A DNA stretch of 64,000 nucleotides from Caballeronia glathei. GTDB taxonomy: Bacteria > Pseudomonadota > Gammaproteobacteria > Burkholderiales > Burkholderiaceae. How positions within the stretch are numbered: the stretch's first letter is position 1; every line of letters begins with the position of its first letter. Of this stretch, positions 17,591 through 25,797 are shown piece by piece. The translations under genes and the position numbers were made by a program. The notes beneath the pieces were generated by a model. That model was not told the DNA's origin and ran no database searches. It worked only from the letters and a program-made list of their open reading frames with translations. The DNA lies in contig NZ_JFHC01000002.1 in the NCBI RefSeq assembly GCF_000698595.1, forward strand, positions 229,117-293,116, read 5' to 3'.

Positions 17591-18289
17591 ATGCTTGAGA
17601 TTCGACGCGGCAACGAGCGCGGACACGCCAACCACGGCTGGCTGGATTCGTATCACAGCTTTTCCTTCGCCGACTATCACGATCCGGAGCACGTCCATTT
17701 CGGCGCGCTGCGCGTGATCAACGAGGACCGCGTGGCGGGCGGGCAGGGCTTCGGCACGCACGGACACCGGGACATGGAAATCGTGAGCTACGTGCTGGAA
17801 GGCGCGCTCGCGCACCGCGACAGCATGGGCAACGGCTCGACGATCCGTCCCGGCGACGTGCAGCGCATGAGCGCCGGCACCGGCGTGCGGCACAGCGAGT
17901 TCAACGGCTCGCCGACCGACACCGCGCATTTCCTGCAGATCTGGATCATCCCGGATGCGCCGGGCGGCGCGCCGGGCTACGAGGAAAAGCGCTTCGACGA
18001 CGCCGAGAAGCGCGGCCGCCTGCGCGTGATCGCGTCGCCGCACGGGCGCGACGGCGCGGTGAAGATCGGCGCCGACACCGAGATCTACGCGGGTCTCGTC
18101 GACGGTGACGAGCGCGTCGAGTTCGACGTGCCCGCCGGCCGGCGCGTGTACGTGCACGTGGCGCGCGGGGCGGTGTCGGTGAACGGCGAGGCGCTCGAAG
18201 CAGGCGACGCCGCGAAACTCGTCGATGTGCCGAAGGTGACGCTCGAGCGCGGCGCCGCCGCCGAAGTGCTGCTGTTCGATCTCGGCTGA
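17591..18289 (+). CDS. pirin family protein, YhhW-like bicupin (quercetin 2,3-dioxygenase type)
   Basis: A 232-residue cytoplasmic bicupin. The N-terminal cupin shows the pirin signature FADYHDPEHVHFGALRVINED and the metal-binding pattern GTHGHRDMEIVSYV, followed by GTGVRHSEFN that supplies the third His and the Glu. The C-terminal cupin is present but degenerate, as in YhhW. The ATG follows a CCGGGAGAACC ribosome site; longer in-frame starts upstream are rejected. YhhW and YhaK relatives show quercetinase activity in vitro, yet the physiological role is generally uncertain. Confidence 0.92.
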   Translation: MLEIRRGNERGHANHGWLDSYHSFSFADYHDPEHVHFGALRVINEDRVAGGQGFGTHGHRDMEIVSYVLEGALAHRDSMGNGSTIRPGDVQRMSAGTGVRHSEFNGSPTDTAHFLQIWIIPDAPGGAPGYEEKRFDDAEKRGRLRVIASPHGRDGAVKIGADTEIYAGLVDGDERVEFDVPAGRRVYVHVARGAVSVNGEALEAGDAAKLVDVPKVTLERGAAAEVLLFDLG

Positions 18290-18341
18290 GGCTTGGGCTT
18301 GCGCCAGCGCACTATATGTAGAAGCAAAGTGTGGAAGCAAG

Positions 18342-18372
18342 AAAGCCGCGGGATCGCTCCCGCGGCTTTTTT
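18342..18372. terminator. rho-independent terminator after the pirin gene
   Basis: Stem AAGCCGCGGGA / TCCCGCGGCTT closed by a short loop and followed by six T residues on the plus strand. It may also serve the convergent Spy-like gene. Confidence 0.85.
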
Positions 18373-18391
18373 CATTGCGGCGGCACGCGGC

Positions 18392-18460
18392 GCCTTACGG
18401 CTTCAGCGTCTCCCGCCTTACTGCTTCAGCGCCTCCTGCCTTACGGCTTGAGCGTCGCCG
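18392..18460. repeat. three tandem 23-bp imperfect repeats at the end of the Spy-like gene
   Basis: Units start at 18392, 18415 and 18438, each of the form GCCTTACGGCTTCAGCG. The unit at 18438 contains the real stop codon and last codons of the Spy-like gene (minus strand); the other two are near copies lying just downstream. Since 23 is not a multiple of three, expansion would not lengthen the protein in frame. Confidence 0.8.
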
Positions 18461-19028
18461 AAGCGCCTGCCGGCGCGTCCGCGGCCCCGTGCTGCTTGCC
18501 CCAGCGCTCATGCATTTTCTTGCCACGCTCGTGCATCTTTGCGAAGTGCTTCTTCAATGCCGTGCTGACCGTGGTCTTCTGCTGGTCGTTCAGCGAGTTG
18601 TAGAAGTTCAGCCATGCAGCGGACGTCTGCTCGCGCAACTGCTCGTTCTGCTGCTCGATTTTCTGATGCGCCGCGTGCATCGCGTTCAGATCGAGAATCG
18701 GCTGCTGCTGCATCTGCTCGAATTGCTGATGCATCTGCCTGCGGCTCTCGCGCATCGCGGCGCGGTTCTGCTTCATCGTGTCGAGCGCGGTCTGCCACAG
18801 CTTCTCCTGATCGGCGTTAAGCTTCAACTGGCCGTGCAACTGGTTCAGCTGCTGCTGCATGCGCTGCTCCATCCGGTGGTGGCCGCCGTGGCCGCCCATG
18901 CTCATTTCCGCACCCGGGCCGCCGGGAGGCGGCGCGTCGGCCGCGGCGGGCGTGGCTGCGCTGGCGGCGCCGATGGTCATGGCAAGCGCCGCGGCGGTGA
19001 TGGCGAGGATTCTGGTTTGCTTCAGCAT
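18441..19028 (-). CDS. Spy/CpxP-like periplasmic stress protein (LTXXQ-type)
   Basis: A 195-residue periplasmic protein. Signal peptide residues 1-24 end in IGAASA. A Gly/Pro/His-rich linker (MSMGGHGGHH) leads to a long helical, Gln/Met/His-rich region with two LTXXQ-like motifs, LNADQEKLW and LNDQQKTTV, which define the Spy/CpxP fold. Relatives act as ATP-independent chaperones or dampers of the Cpx sensor and often bind metals. It is transcribed divergently from an OmpR/EnvZ-like pair across a promoter with CpxR-like boxes, mirroring the cpxP/cpxRA arrangement. Confidence 0.85.
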   Translation of the reverse strand: MLKQTRILAITAAALAMTIGAASAATPAAADAPPPGGPGAEMSMGGHGGHHRMEQRMQQQLNQLHGQLKLNADQEKLWQTALDTMKQNRAAMRESRRQMHQQFEQMQQQPILDLNAMHAAHQKIEQQNEQLREQTSAAWLNFYNSLNDQQKTTVSTALKKHFAKMHERGKKMHERWGKQHGAADAPAGASATLKP

Positions 19029-19158
19029 CGTCTACTCCTGTTGTTGATTGCGAAGCCGAGTCGGCGTGGTTCGGACCCGTGTGTCGAAACCCGCGCCTTC
19101 GGTGAGACACAGCGTAGAGTTTCCTCAGCCCGTCCGTGTTACGGCATACGTCGTGCTT

Positions 19159-19173
19159 GTTACGCAGCTTTAC
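19159..19173 (-). promoter_or_regulatory. CpxR-like box, minus orientation
   Basis: On the minus strand this reads GTAAAGCTGCGTAAC, that is GTAAA-N5-GTAAC, matching the CpxR consensus GTAAA-N5-GTAAA with one change and the 10-bp half-site period of OmpR-family dimers. It lies in the shared spy-like / ompR-like promoter region. Confidence 0.55.
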
Positions 19174-19187
19174 GAGTCGCTTTCGCG

Positions 19188-19202
19188 GTAACACGCGGTA
19201 AC
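19188..19202 (+). promoter_or_regulatory. CpxR-like box, plus orientation
   Basis: GTAACACGCGGTAAC is GTAAC-N5-GTAAC, inside a larger direct repeat CGCGGTAACA / CGCGGTAACC at 19184-19203. It lies about 56 bases before the response regulator ATG. A further single GTTAC is at 19138-19142. Confidence 0.55.
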
Positions 19203-19258
19203 CCTTTATGGAGCTTTCACCGCAAATACGGCACCACTCACGCGTTAAACTTCATCAC

Positions 19259-19981
19259 ATGACTACTCAAATCCTTGTCGTCGACGACGACGCCGAGCTG
19301 CGCGATCTCCTGCGCGACTATCTGGTCCGGCAGGGCATCGAAGTGTCGGTTCTTCACGACGCCGGCTCGCTCGAGCGGCGCATCGAACGCGAGCGTCCGG
19401 ATCTGATCGTGCTCGACCTGATGATGCCGGGCGTGGACGGCCTCACCGCGCTCAGGAAGCTGCGCGCATCGGGCGACGACATCCCGGTCATCATGCTCAC
19501 CGCGCGTGCCGACGACGTGGACCGCATCGTCGGTCTGGAGCTCGGCGCCGACGACTACCTCGGCAAGCCGTTCAACCCGCGCGAGCTGCTCGCGCGCGTG
19601 CAGGCCGTGCTGCGCCGCCGCCGCACGATTCCGTCGGCGGCGCCGGAGCAGCGCGAGCCGTTTTCGTTCGGGCGCTTCAGGCTCGACTTCCAGTCGCGCA
19701 CGCTGCAGCAGGATGACAAGCCGCTCACGCTGTCGGGCAGCGAATTCGCGCTGCTGAAGATCTTCGTCAACAACCCGATGCGCACGCTCACCCGTGAACG
19801 TCTGCTGGAGCTGCTCCACGGCCCGGAGTACGACGGCACCGACCGCGGCATCGACGTGCAGGTCTGGCGCCTGCGCCGGATTCTCGAAACCGACCCGTCC
19901 ACGCCGCGCTTCATCCAGACGGTGCGCGGCCGCGGCTACGTGTTCGTCCCCGATGGCGAGCAAAATGCGCCGGCCCATTGA
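19259..19981 (+). CDS. ompR: OmpR-family two-component response regulator
   Basis: A 240-residue DNA-binding regulator. The receiver domain starts ILVVDDDAELRDLL with acidic pocket residues, Asp-53 in VLDLMMPG as phosphoacceptor, and KPFNPRELLARV with the conserved Lys. The C-terminal winged helix carries ERLLELLHGPEYDGTDRGIDVQV in its conserved elements (RGIDVQVWRLR) and QTVRGRGYVF. The overall match is closest to OmpR. The upstream in-frame ATG at 19208 is rejected since relatives begin MTTQILVV and the extra codons cover the box array. The end overlaps the kinase gene. Confidence 0.92.
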   Translation: MTTQILVVDDDAELRDLLRDYLVRQGIEVSVLHDAGSLERRIERERPDLIVLDLMMPGVDGLTALRKLRASGDDIPVIMLTARADDVDRIVGLELGADDYLGKPFNPRELLARVQAVLRRRRTIPSAAPEQREPFSFGRFRLDFQSRTLQQDDKPLTLSGSEFALLKIFVNNPMRTLTRERLLELLHGPEYDGTDRGIDVQVWRLRRILETDPSTPRFIQTVRGRGYVFVPDGEQNAPAH

Positions 19982-21317
19982 TTCACTCTTCGGCCGGCTC
20001 GTCGTGCTCGTCATCGGCGTGCTGGTCCTCTCACATGTCGCGTGGTTCGCGGTCATCCGCGTCGAGCGCGACCAGAGCCAGACGCGTTACGCCGTCGAGG
20101 AGGCGACCTTCCTCGTCGACGCCGTGCGCCAGCACATCGCCAATTCGCCGAATCAGCCGCTGCCCTCGCGCGTGCGGGTCGTCCCGCCGACGAGCCCGGA
20201 TGTGCCCAAGCCCACGCCGACCCCCGCGGACGACGAAGTCCCGCCGCCGCTCGGGCGTTTCCTGGAAGACATCCGCGACCGCCTGCCGGACGGCACCGAC
20301 GTGCGCCTGGGCGAGCCCGGCGCGCCGCCGAGCATCTGGGTGCGCGGCGTGAAGGACACCGACTGGATTGTCGTGCCGGTGCAGCCGCTGCGCCCGCCGC
20401 GTTCGCGCGACCGCATGCTGGTCTGGCTCGCGATCATCTTTTCGACGGCCGTCATGGCCGCGCTTCTCGCCGCCTGGCAGTTGCAGCAGCCGCTGCGCTC
20501 GCTCGCGCAGGCGGTCGCGCGCTTCGGCCGCGGTCAGCCGACGCCGCCCGTGCCCGAGCGCGGGCCGCGCGAGCTTCGGCAGCTGACGCACGGTTTCAAT
20601 CAGATGGTTCGCGAGGTCTCGCAGACCGACAACGACCGCGCGGTGATGCTTGCAGGCGTCGCGCACGACCTGAAGACGCCGCTCGCGCGCCTCAGGCTGC
20701 GCGCGGAAATGATGGAAGAGGCGAAGATCCGCGACGGCGTCGTGCGCGACGTCGACTCGATGGCGCACATCGTCGATCAGTTTCTGGTGTTCGCCCACGA
20801 CCGCGCCGACGGCAGCGAGCCGATCGAAGTGGACCAGCAGTGCGAGAAGGTCGCGCGCACCTACCGCGCGGTCGCGCCGGGCGCGCCGCCGATCCAGACG
20901 CGGCTCGGCGCGGGACGCAGCTTCGTGCTGCCCGCCGCGACGCTCGACCGGCTGCTCTCGAACCTGCTCGACAACGCGCACGCCTACGGCGCGCCGCCGA
21001 TCGTCATCGAGACGTGGCGCGCGGCGAACGGCTGGGTGCTGCGCGTCGCGGATCACGGCAGCGGCATCGCGCCGGACGATCTCATCAAGGCGAGCCGGCC
21101 GTTCGTGCGGCTCGACCCGGCGCGCGGCGGCAGCGGGCACAGCGGCCTCGGGCTCGCGATCGTCGAGCGGCTTGCGCGGCGCGCGGGCGGCGAGTGCGAG
21201 ATCGGCAATTACGAAGGGGGAGGGCTGCAGGTGGTGATGACGTTCCCGTTCGACGTCGCCACGCGCCCCGCCGACGAACGGCGCGCGGGCTCGCAGCACG
21301 AGGAGCGGACGGCCTGA
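19965..21317 (+). CDS. envZ: EnvZ-like sensor histidine kinase
   Basis: About 450 residues. A first membrane segment (RLVVLVIGVLVLSHVAWF) and a second one (MLVWLAIIFSTAVMAALLAAW) bracket a periplasmic loop of some 120 residues with a proline-rich stretch. A HAMP domain (LQQPLRSLAQAVARFGRG) precedes the dimerisation helix with GVAHDLKTPLARLR, His-234 being the phosphate acceptor. The N box NLLDNAHAYG and G boxes VADHGSGI and GHSGLGLAIVERL complete the ATPase domain. It pairs with the response regulator it overlaps. The frame upstream is open; ATG at 19953 or 19965 are the realistic starts. Confidence 0.9.
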   Translation: MRRPIDSLFGRLVVLVIGVLVLSHVAWFAVIRVERDQSQTRYAVEEATFLVDAVRQHIANSPNQPLPSRVRVVPPTSPDVPKPTPTPADDEVPPPLGRFLEDIRDRLPDGTDVRLGEPGAPPSIWVRGVKDTDWIVVPVQPLRPPRSRDRMLVWLAIIFSTAVMAALLAAWQLQQPLRSLAQAVARFGRGQPTPPVPERGPRELRQLTHGFNQMVREVSQTDNDRAVMLAGVAHDLKTPLARLRLRAEMMEEAKIRDGVVRDVDSMAHIVDQFLVFAHDRADGSEPIEVDQQCEKVARTYRAVAPGAPPIQTRLGAGRSFVLPAATLDRLLSNLLDNAHAYGAPPIVIETWRAANGWVLRVADHGSGIAPDDLIKASRPFVRLDPARGGSGHSGLGLAIVERLARRAGGECEIGNYEGGGLQVVMTFPFDVATRPADERRAGSQHEERTA

Positions 21318-21339
21318 CGGAGGGTGCTCCTGCGCGCGT

Positions 21340-21603
21340 TCAGTCGAACAGCGTTTCAAGCGCCGAGGCGGCTTCGCTGTCGACGGTGTTGTAGGTGACC
21401 GTCTTGGCTTCGAAGATGTAGTGCGTCGTGTACTTGCCGAGGCGCGCCAAGATTTCCTCCTGGATCACTTCCGGCGCGATGTCGATTTTCAGGAACCACG
21501 TAGTCGCGGAGAGCCGGGTCTGGAACGAGCCATATTCGGCGAGCAGATTGTCGAATGCTTCAGCGTCCTGATCGCGGCAGACGATGACCAGATTTCCCTT
21601 CAT
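21340..21603 (-). CDS. small conserved protein, SinR/Cas2-VapD-like fold suspected
   Basis: An 87-residue protein with AGGAGGTTTGC before its ATG. The first strand NLVIVCRD, a helix, YGSFQTRLSATTWFLKID and the late YIFEAKTVTY strand give an alternating pattern like the small ferredoxin-like proteins annotated as SinR-family or VapD/Cas2-like. No catalytic motif is evident. It is convergent to the sensor kinase and not linked to any CRISPR array. Function unknown; the fold comparison is only a pattern impression. Confidence 0.7.
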   Translation of the reverse strand: MKGNLVIVCRDQDAEAFDNLLAEYGSFQTRLSATTWFLKIDIAPEVIQEEILARLGKYTTHYIFEAKTVTYNTVDSEAASALETLFD

Positions 21604-21690
21604 GCAAACCTCCTGATGACAGCGGCGTCGGATATCGAATATCGATGATACCTGCTGCTGTCGAGGGCTGCGCGCGCGGGCGGCGGAGGC

Positions 21691-23403
21691 CTATTTGCCG
21701 GCGAAGGAGTTCTCCGCGCGCCGCGCGGGCGGCGCGGGGTCGGCCGGGCGCACTTCGGTGCGGTCGCGTCCGCGCGACTTCGCTTCGTAGAGCGCGAGAT
21801 CGGCGCGGCTCAGCATCCACTCCATCGCGTCGCCTTCGGCCAGCTCCGTGATGCCGATACTCACGGAAAGCGCTGCCTCCTCGGGCAGATGCGCACAGTG
21901 CTCGTGGTGAAAGCGCCTCCTCAGGCGGTCGAGCACGGCCTGGGCGTCGGCGAGCGCCGTCTGCGGCAGCAGGAGGCCGAACTCCTCGCCGCCGAGCCGG
22001 CCGATGGCGTCGCTCGGGCGCAGTTGCGCACGGCACACTTCCACGAAATGCTCCAGCGCCCGGTCGCCCGACGCGTGGCCGAAGCGGTCGTTGATCTCCT
22101 TGAAGTGATCGAGGTCGGCGATCGCCACCGAAAGCGGCGTGCCCGCCGCGCGCGCGAGATCGACCTCGCGGCGCAGCGTGTCCAGGAAATAGCGGCGGGA
22201 GAGGGCACCCGTGAGCGCATCGTGGCGCGCTTCCGCCGAGAGCAGCGTGTTCGCCGACTGCAGCTGCTCGGCGAGGTCGCGCGTCGCGCGATGCAGGCGC
22301 CGCTCGCGCGAGTAGGACGTGGCGATCACCATGGCGAGCGCCACGACGCCGAGCATCGTGAGGAACACGAGGATGCGGTCGCGGCTGTGGTTGCGGGTGA
22401 GTTCCGGCCAGCCCGTGAGCGGATGCACGATGTGCGCCGAGAGCCCGGAGTTGAGGCCGGTGCGCTCGTCGTAGAGCGCGGGCACCGCGCTGCCGTTCGC
22501 CGAGTAGAACGTGTCGGCGAGCGCCGGCGGCAGCCAGTGCGCCGCCGCGCGGATCTGCTCGCCCATGCGCGCGACGTGCAGTTCCGGGAACACCTCGCGC
22601 CGGTAGTGGTCCATCCGGTCGTGAGTGGACATCTTCGTCACCGGCGCGTTCGGCAGGGCCTCGTATTCGAGCCGGCCGTCGTGCGCCATCACGACGACGC
22701 CGTTCTCGTCGGTCACGAACGTCCCGGTGCGCGAGACCCAGTGCCGCAGCCGGTCGATGCTCACCTTCGCGATCACCGCGCCGACCAGAAAGCCGTCTTC
22801 GTAGACGGGCGCGGCGATGAAGATGCCCGGCTCGCCCGAGAGCCGCCCGACGCCGTACATTTCGACGAAACCGCCGAGCAGCGCACGCGAGACGTAACTG
22901 CGCGAACTCATGTCGAAGCCGATGAAGCTGTTTTCGTCGTCCGCGTTGCTCGATGCGATACAAAAGCCCTGATCGTTCACGAGCCAGATCGAATCGAGGC
23001 CGGAGAAGCCCTGGGCGTCGTGGAGAAAGGCGTTGACGGTGCCGAACGCGGGGCGTGCCATCCATTCGGCGCGCCGCTCGGATTCCGTGACGGGCGCCTT
23101 CGAGGCATAATGCCGCGACTGCGAGAGGGCGTGCTGGGTCAGGTCCATCTGGGCGAGCGTGGCGGGGATCGCTCGCGACATCGCCAGGTCGCTTGCGATG
23201 ATCTGCGCCATGTTATCGACGATCGAGGCCGCCATCTGGCGTTCCGCCCGAACCGTGGCACTCATTTCCTGTTGTACCATTCGGTCCGACAGCGCGCCGG
23301 CGGCGAGCCAGCACGCGCATGCGAGCAGCGCGAGCCCGAGCACCACGGCCACGCGGCGGATGAGCGTGCTGTTCACGGGCCTGTGAGTCTCTCGGGTCGT
23401 CAT
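21691..23403 (-). CDS. membrane-bound diguanylate cyclase with periplasmic Cache-like sensor
   Basis: A 570-residue protein. Two hydrophobic segments, near residues 12-32 (VAVVLGLALLACACWLAAG) and 340-360 (ILVFLTMLGVVALAMVIA), flank a large periplasmic region with the double-Cache look (SIWLVNDQGFCIASS, then IFIAAPVYEDGFLVGAVIAKV). The GGDEF domain follows with the substrate signature GGEEF at about residues 472-476, preceded by DLDHFKEINDRFGHASGD, so it should synthesise c-di-GMP. I see no clear RxxD inhibitory site before it. The gene is monocistronic. Confidence 0.92.
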   Translation of the reverse strand: MTTRETHRPVNSTLIRRVAVVLGLALLACACWLAAGALSDRMVQQEMSATVRAERQMAASIVDNMAQIIASDLAMSRAIPATLAQMDLTQHALSQSRHYASKAPVTESERRAEWMARPAFGTVNAFLHDAQGFSGLDSIWLVNDQGFCIASSNADDENSFIGFDMSSRSYVSRALLGGFVEMYGVGRLSGEPGIFIAAPVYEDGFLVGAVIAKVSIDRLRHWVSRTGTFVTDENGVVVMAHDGRLEYEALPNAPVTKMSTHDRMDHYRREVFPELHVARMGEQIRAAAHWLPPALADTFYSANGSAVPALYDERTGLNSGLSAHIVHPLTGWPELTRNHSRDRILVFLTMLGVVALAMVIATSYSRERRLHRATRDLAEQLQSANTLLSAEARHDALTGALSRRYFLDTLRREVDLARAAGTPLSVAIADLDHFKEINDRFGHASGDRALEHFVEVCRAQLRPSDAIGRLGGEEFGLLLPQTALADAQAVLDRLRRRFHHEHCAHLPEEAALSVSIGITELAEGDAMEWMLSRADLALYEAKSRGRDRTEVRPADPAPPARRAENSFAGK

Positions 23404-24033
23404 GCGGCGCGCACAGCCGGCAAGTCCTGCGTCTGGCGCCCGCCTGCGGCGGGGCCGTGCCGATGCCGCGCCGCCGCGCTGGGCCGTCCGATCGCGGCGC
23501 GCCCGCCGCCAATGGGAACCTGGATAATCGCTCTCTCGACTGTTGGGTTCATGACCTGGTTTTGCTGACGGGCCTCGGCGGTTGCCGCATGTTTTAACCG
23601 GCCGTGCGACTTTCCGCGCATTTGGCCGGACAGTTTTCTTTTAGCAGACAAGCCACGATTGGACGATGTTTTTGGCCGCCTATCAAGCGTCTTGTCGATC
23701 CGAGCGACGCGCACCGAACAAAACTGCGGATTCGTCCGCTCGCGCCGGGTGCGAATTGTGCGAATCCCGCCGCCGCGGTGCCGGTTTCGCCGGCGGGCAG
23801 GAGCGCTCCCGAGCGCCCCGGGGCGCGAGTCGGCCCTTCATTTTGCTTTCCTGATGCCGAAGAGCAACAGTGGTTTGCGCGGATGGCGTGAGCGGCGGCC
23901 AGATGGTTGTGCGTGAAACAGGGGTTGGTGTAGTGTCGGTCGGTTCAGAACCGGGAAAGCCGCGCCAGCTAGCCCTGCAACATCCCGCGTCATGCGGAAA
24001 AAGAGCAACAAGCCTCACGGGGGAGGGCCTCTC
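23404..24033. promoter_or_regulatory. divergent intergenic region, cyclase / ABC permease
   Basis: 630 bases separate two divergent start codons. All frames here are short and lack recognisable motifs, and I see no repeat or operator. It presumably holds both promoters. TTGGTGTAGTGTCGGTCGG near 23930 is a possible promoter element for the ABC operon, not a strong one. Confidence 0.4.
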
Positions 24034-25785
24034 ATGGATTTCGGCTTCAATCTGAATCGCACGGCGAATGCGTCGGCGTGGCGGCTCCTGCCTAATCGCT
24101 GGGATTTCGTCGCCTTCCCGATGATCATCTGCGTGATCGCGCTCGCCGCGGTCGGATTTCACGAAACCATGGCGCCGATCTCCACGCTCGAAAGGCAGGC
24201 GATCTCGCTCGATCCGTCGAACCTGCCCGAATACGCGCTGCGCACGACGCTGCGCATGCTCGCCGCGATGGTGGCGTCGCTGATCTTCACGCTCGTCTAC
24301 GGCACGCTCGCGGCGAAGAGCCGGCGCGCGTCGATGGTGCTCGTGCCGATCCTCGACATCCTGCAGTCGGTGCCGGTGCTGGGCTACATTTCGTTTACCG
24401 TCACGTTCTTTCTCGCGCTCTTTCCGGGCCGCGTGATCGGCGCCGAGTGCGCCGCGATCTTTGCGATTTTCACGAGCCAGGCGTGGAACATGACGTTCAG
24501 CTTTTACCAGTCGCTGCGCACGGTGCCGCGCGATCTGGACGAAGTCTCGCGCGGCTTTCACCTCACGAACTGGCAGCGCTTCTGGAAGCTCGAAGTGCCG
24601 TTTTCGATGCCCGGCCTCATCTGGAACATGATGATGTCGATGTCGGGCGGCTGGTTTTTCGTGGTTGCGTCGGAGGCGATCACGGTGGGCAACCGTACCA
24701 TTGTGCTGCCGGGCATCGGCGCATATCTGGCGACCGCCATCGGCGAGCGCAATCTCGGCGCGATCGGCTGGGTCATTCTCACGATGACCGTCGTGATCCT
24801 CGCCTACGACCAGCTGATGTTCCGCCCGCTCGTCGCGTGGGCGGACAAGTTCCGCATGGAAACCACCAGTTCCGGCAATGCGCCGGCGTCGTGGCTGCTC
24901 GACCTGATCCGCCGCACGCGCCTGATTCACCGGCTGCTGGTGCCGGCCGGCTGGCTCTTCGCGAAGGCGGCGCGCGTGCCGCTCAGGCTGCCGGCGCTGC
25001 AGGGCGTGCGCTTTCCGCTGCCGAAGAGCGCCTCGCCCGGGCGCGCAGGCGACATCGCGTGGGCGACGGTCGTGCTCGTCCTGACGGCGTTCGTGGTCTG
25101 GAAGGTGACGACGTTCGTCATGACGGGCGTGACGTGGCACGAGGTCGGGCGCGTGTTCGTGCTCGGGCTCATCACGCTGCTGCGGGTGGTGGTGCTGATC
25201 GCGATCGCCTCGGTGATCTGGGTTCCGGTCGGCGTGCTGATCGGGCTGCGCCCGGCGCTCGCGGAAAAGATCCAGCCCGTCGCGCAGTTTCTCGCCGCGT
25301 TCCCGGCGAACCTGCTCTTTCCGGTGTTCGTCGTCGTGATCGTGAAGTTCCACCTGGATCCGGACATCTGGCTCTCGCCGCTTATCGTCCTCGGAACGCA
25401 GTGGTATATCCTCTTCAACGTGATCGCGGGCGCCACGTCCTACCCGAACGACTACCGGGAAGCCGCGACCAACTTCCAGATCAAGGGCTGGCAATGGTGG
25501 CGCCAGGCCATCCTGCCGGGCATCTTCCCGTACTACATCACCGGCGCGATCACGGCGTCCGGGGGCGCCTGGAACGCGAGCATCGTGGCCGAAGCGGTGT
25601 CGTGGGGAGATACGAAGCTCGTCGCGCACGGCCTGGGCGCCTATATCGCCGAGACGACCGCCGCCGGCGACTACCCGAAGATCATTCTCGGCATCGCCGT
25701 GATGTCGCTTTTTGTCACGCTGTTCAACCGACTGCTGTGGCGCCCGATGTACGCATACGCCGAAGCGAAGCTCCGGCTGGATTGA
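24034..25785 (+). CDS. nitrate/sulfonate-type ABC transporter permease, two permease domains fused
   Basis: A 583-residue inner membrane protein made of two binding-protein-dependent permease domains in tandem, at about residues 60-270 and 370-575. Each carries an EAA-like loop: DLDEVSRGFHLTNWQRFWKLEVP in its core DEVSRGFHL...EVPFSMPG in the first, and NFQIKGWQWWRQAILPGIFPYY in the second. The start is set by GGGGGAGG before the ATG. It overlaps nothing but is 12 bases from the ATPase gene. Family members import nitrate, sulfonate, taurine or bicarbonate; no binding protein is encoded nearby, so the substrate is unknown. Confidence 0.9.
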   Translation: MDFGFNLNRTANASAWRLLPNRWDFVAFPMIICVIALAAVGFHETMAPISTLERQAISLDPSNLPEYALRTTLRMLAAMVASLIFTLVYGTLAAKSRRASMVLVPILDILQSVPVLGYISFTVTFFLALFPGRVIGAECAAIFAIFTSQAWNMTFSFYQSLRTVPRDLDEVSRGFHLTNWQRFWKLEVPFSMPGLIWNMMMSMSGGWFFVVASEAITVGNRTIVLPGIGAYLATAIGERNLGAIGWVILTMTVVILAYDQLMFRPLVAWADKFRMETTSSGNAPASWLLDLIRRTRLIHRLLVPAGWLFAKAARVPLRLPALQGVRFPLPKSASPGRAGDIAWATVVLVLTAFVVWKVTTFVMTGVTWHEVGRVFVLGLITLLRVVVLIAIASVIWVPVGVLIGLRPALAEKIQPVAQFLAAFPANLLFPVFVVVIVKFHLDPDIWLSPLIVLGTQWYILFNVIAGATSYPNDYREAATNFQIKGWQWWRQAILPGIFPYYITGAITASGGAWNASIVAEAVSWGDTKLVAHGLGAYIAETTAAGDYPKIILGIAVMSLFVTLFNRLLWRPMYAYAEAKLRLD

Positions 25786-25797
25786 GGACGAGTTCCG

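Noticed and set aside
23404..24033. Short plus and minus frames in the 630-base gap
   Set aside because: Composition and motifs do not support any of them and they lack ribosome sites.
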